From Clostridium sp. AM49-4BH (GTDB lineage: Bacteria; Bacillota; Clostridia; Lachnospirales; Lachnospiraceae), in assembly GCF_003478335.1 (NCBI RefSeq), contig NZ_QUFB01000028.1, positions 1-40,723 on the forward strand: 40,723 bases of DNA, written 5' to 3'. Each line of letters opens with the position of its first letter. Position 1 is the first letter of the stretch. The notes below the pieces were generated by a model. That model searched no databases. It worked only from the letters and a program-made list of their open reading frames with translations, and had not been told where the DNA came from. This document shows positions 40,663 to 40,723 of this stretch, in pieces. Made by a program: the position numbers and the translations under genes.

Positions 40663-40723
40663 CGCAATTAGTTTTCACAGTGATTTCTAGATTTTGTTGT
40701 CTCTGATGTATGATTTACATGCC

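Noticed and set aside
1..40723. tRNA or rRNA genes
   Set aside because: None was recognised by eye on either strand. A tRNAscan run would be decisive.

Overview
The window looks like a chromosome segment of a gut-type anaerobic Firmicute, most likely of the Clostridia and near Lachnospiraceae. This rests on strong Shine-Dalgarno sites, the YtfI/YtfJ sporulation pair, a tandem glycine riboswitch on an amino-acid:sodium symporter, a giant two-ATPase dehydratase-activase protein, a HrcA/CIRCE heat-shock site and an iron-sparing flavodoxin. No rRNA, tRNA or CRISPR was seen. Genus cannot be fixed by eye.

1-2780: a resistance-type operon of a thioredoxin-fold CxxC protein, an ArsC-like arsenate reductase, a MarR regulator and a MATE exporter, closed by a strong terminator. 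2800-7200: an AT-rich accessory region with decayed genes (a PLD-like fragment, a serine recombinase fragment, a truncated rhuM, a truncated HigA-like antitoxin), one intact glyoxalase-fold protein, one intact RhuM protein and an RQC-minor-1 type DNA-binding protein. Both rhuM copies carry a perfect 25-nt palindrome at the same codons, with paired base changes between copies.

7230-12780: an unknown membrane protein, then a thiamine thiazole/coupling operon thiS-thiF-thiG-thiH-thiE behind a TPP riboswitch and terminator. thiH is split by a one-base loss. Tandem repeats of 42 bp and 33 bp lie between thiF/thiG and thiG/thiH. 12750-13430: a CIRCE-controlled Hsp20 gene.

13676-19378: a secreted repeat protein with a basic C-terminal domain, then a transmembrane Ser/Thr kinase with a zinc ribbon, then an overlapping gene of unknown function, closed by a 19-bp terminator. 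This is the best candidate here for an undescribed signalling unit. 19425-21091 (minus): AGCS symporter under a tandem glycine riboswitch.

21100-23240: a Fur-like protein cut down to its DNA-binding part, a DUF3793 protein and a flavodoxin. Three copies of the palindrome GTTAG-N6-CTAAC lie in this stretch, suggesting a metal-responsive regulon. 23347-27433: a DUF6110 protein, a frameshifted P1B-type ATPase lacking the usual CPx proline, and a CPBP-family membrane protein with a repeated polar tail. 27432-31811 (minus): the 1411-residue activase. 31926-38372: a LysM protein, a rhomboid-like protein with a zinc ribbon, a 1078-residue double glycosyltransferase-like membrane protein and an unknown helical protein. 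38515-40530: a small unknown protein, YtfI-like, YtfJ/GerW and ribosomal protein L28.

Short dispersed repeats sharing ACATATTGCTTATTAT occur at four intergenic places (about 13.4, 21.6, 38.4 and 40.6 kb). Two large palindromic terminators (21.5 and 27.4 kb) share arm sequences. All identifications were made by reading motifs; no database search was run.
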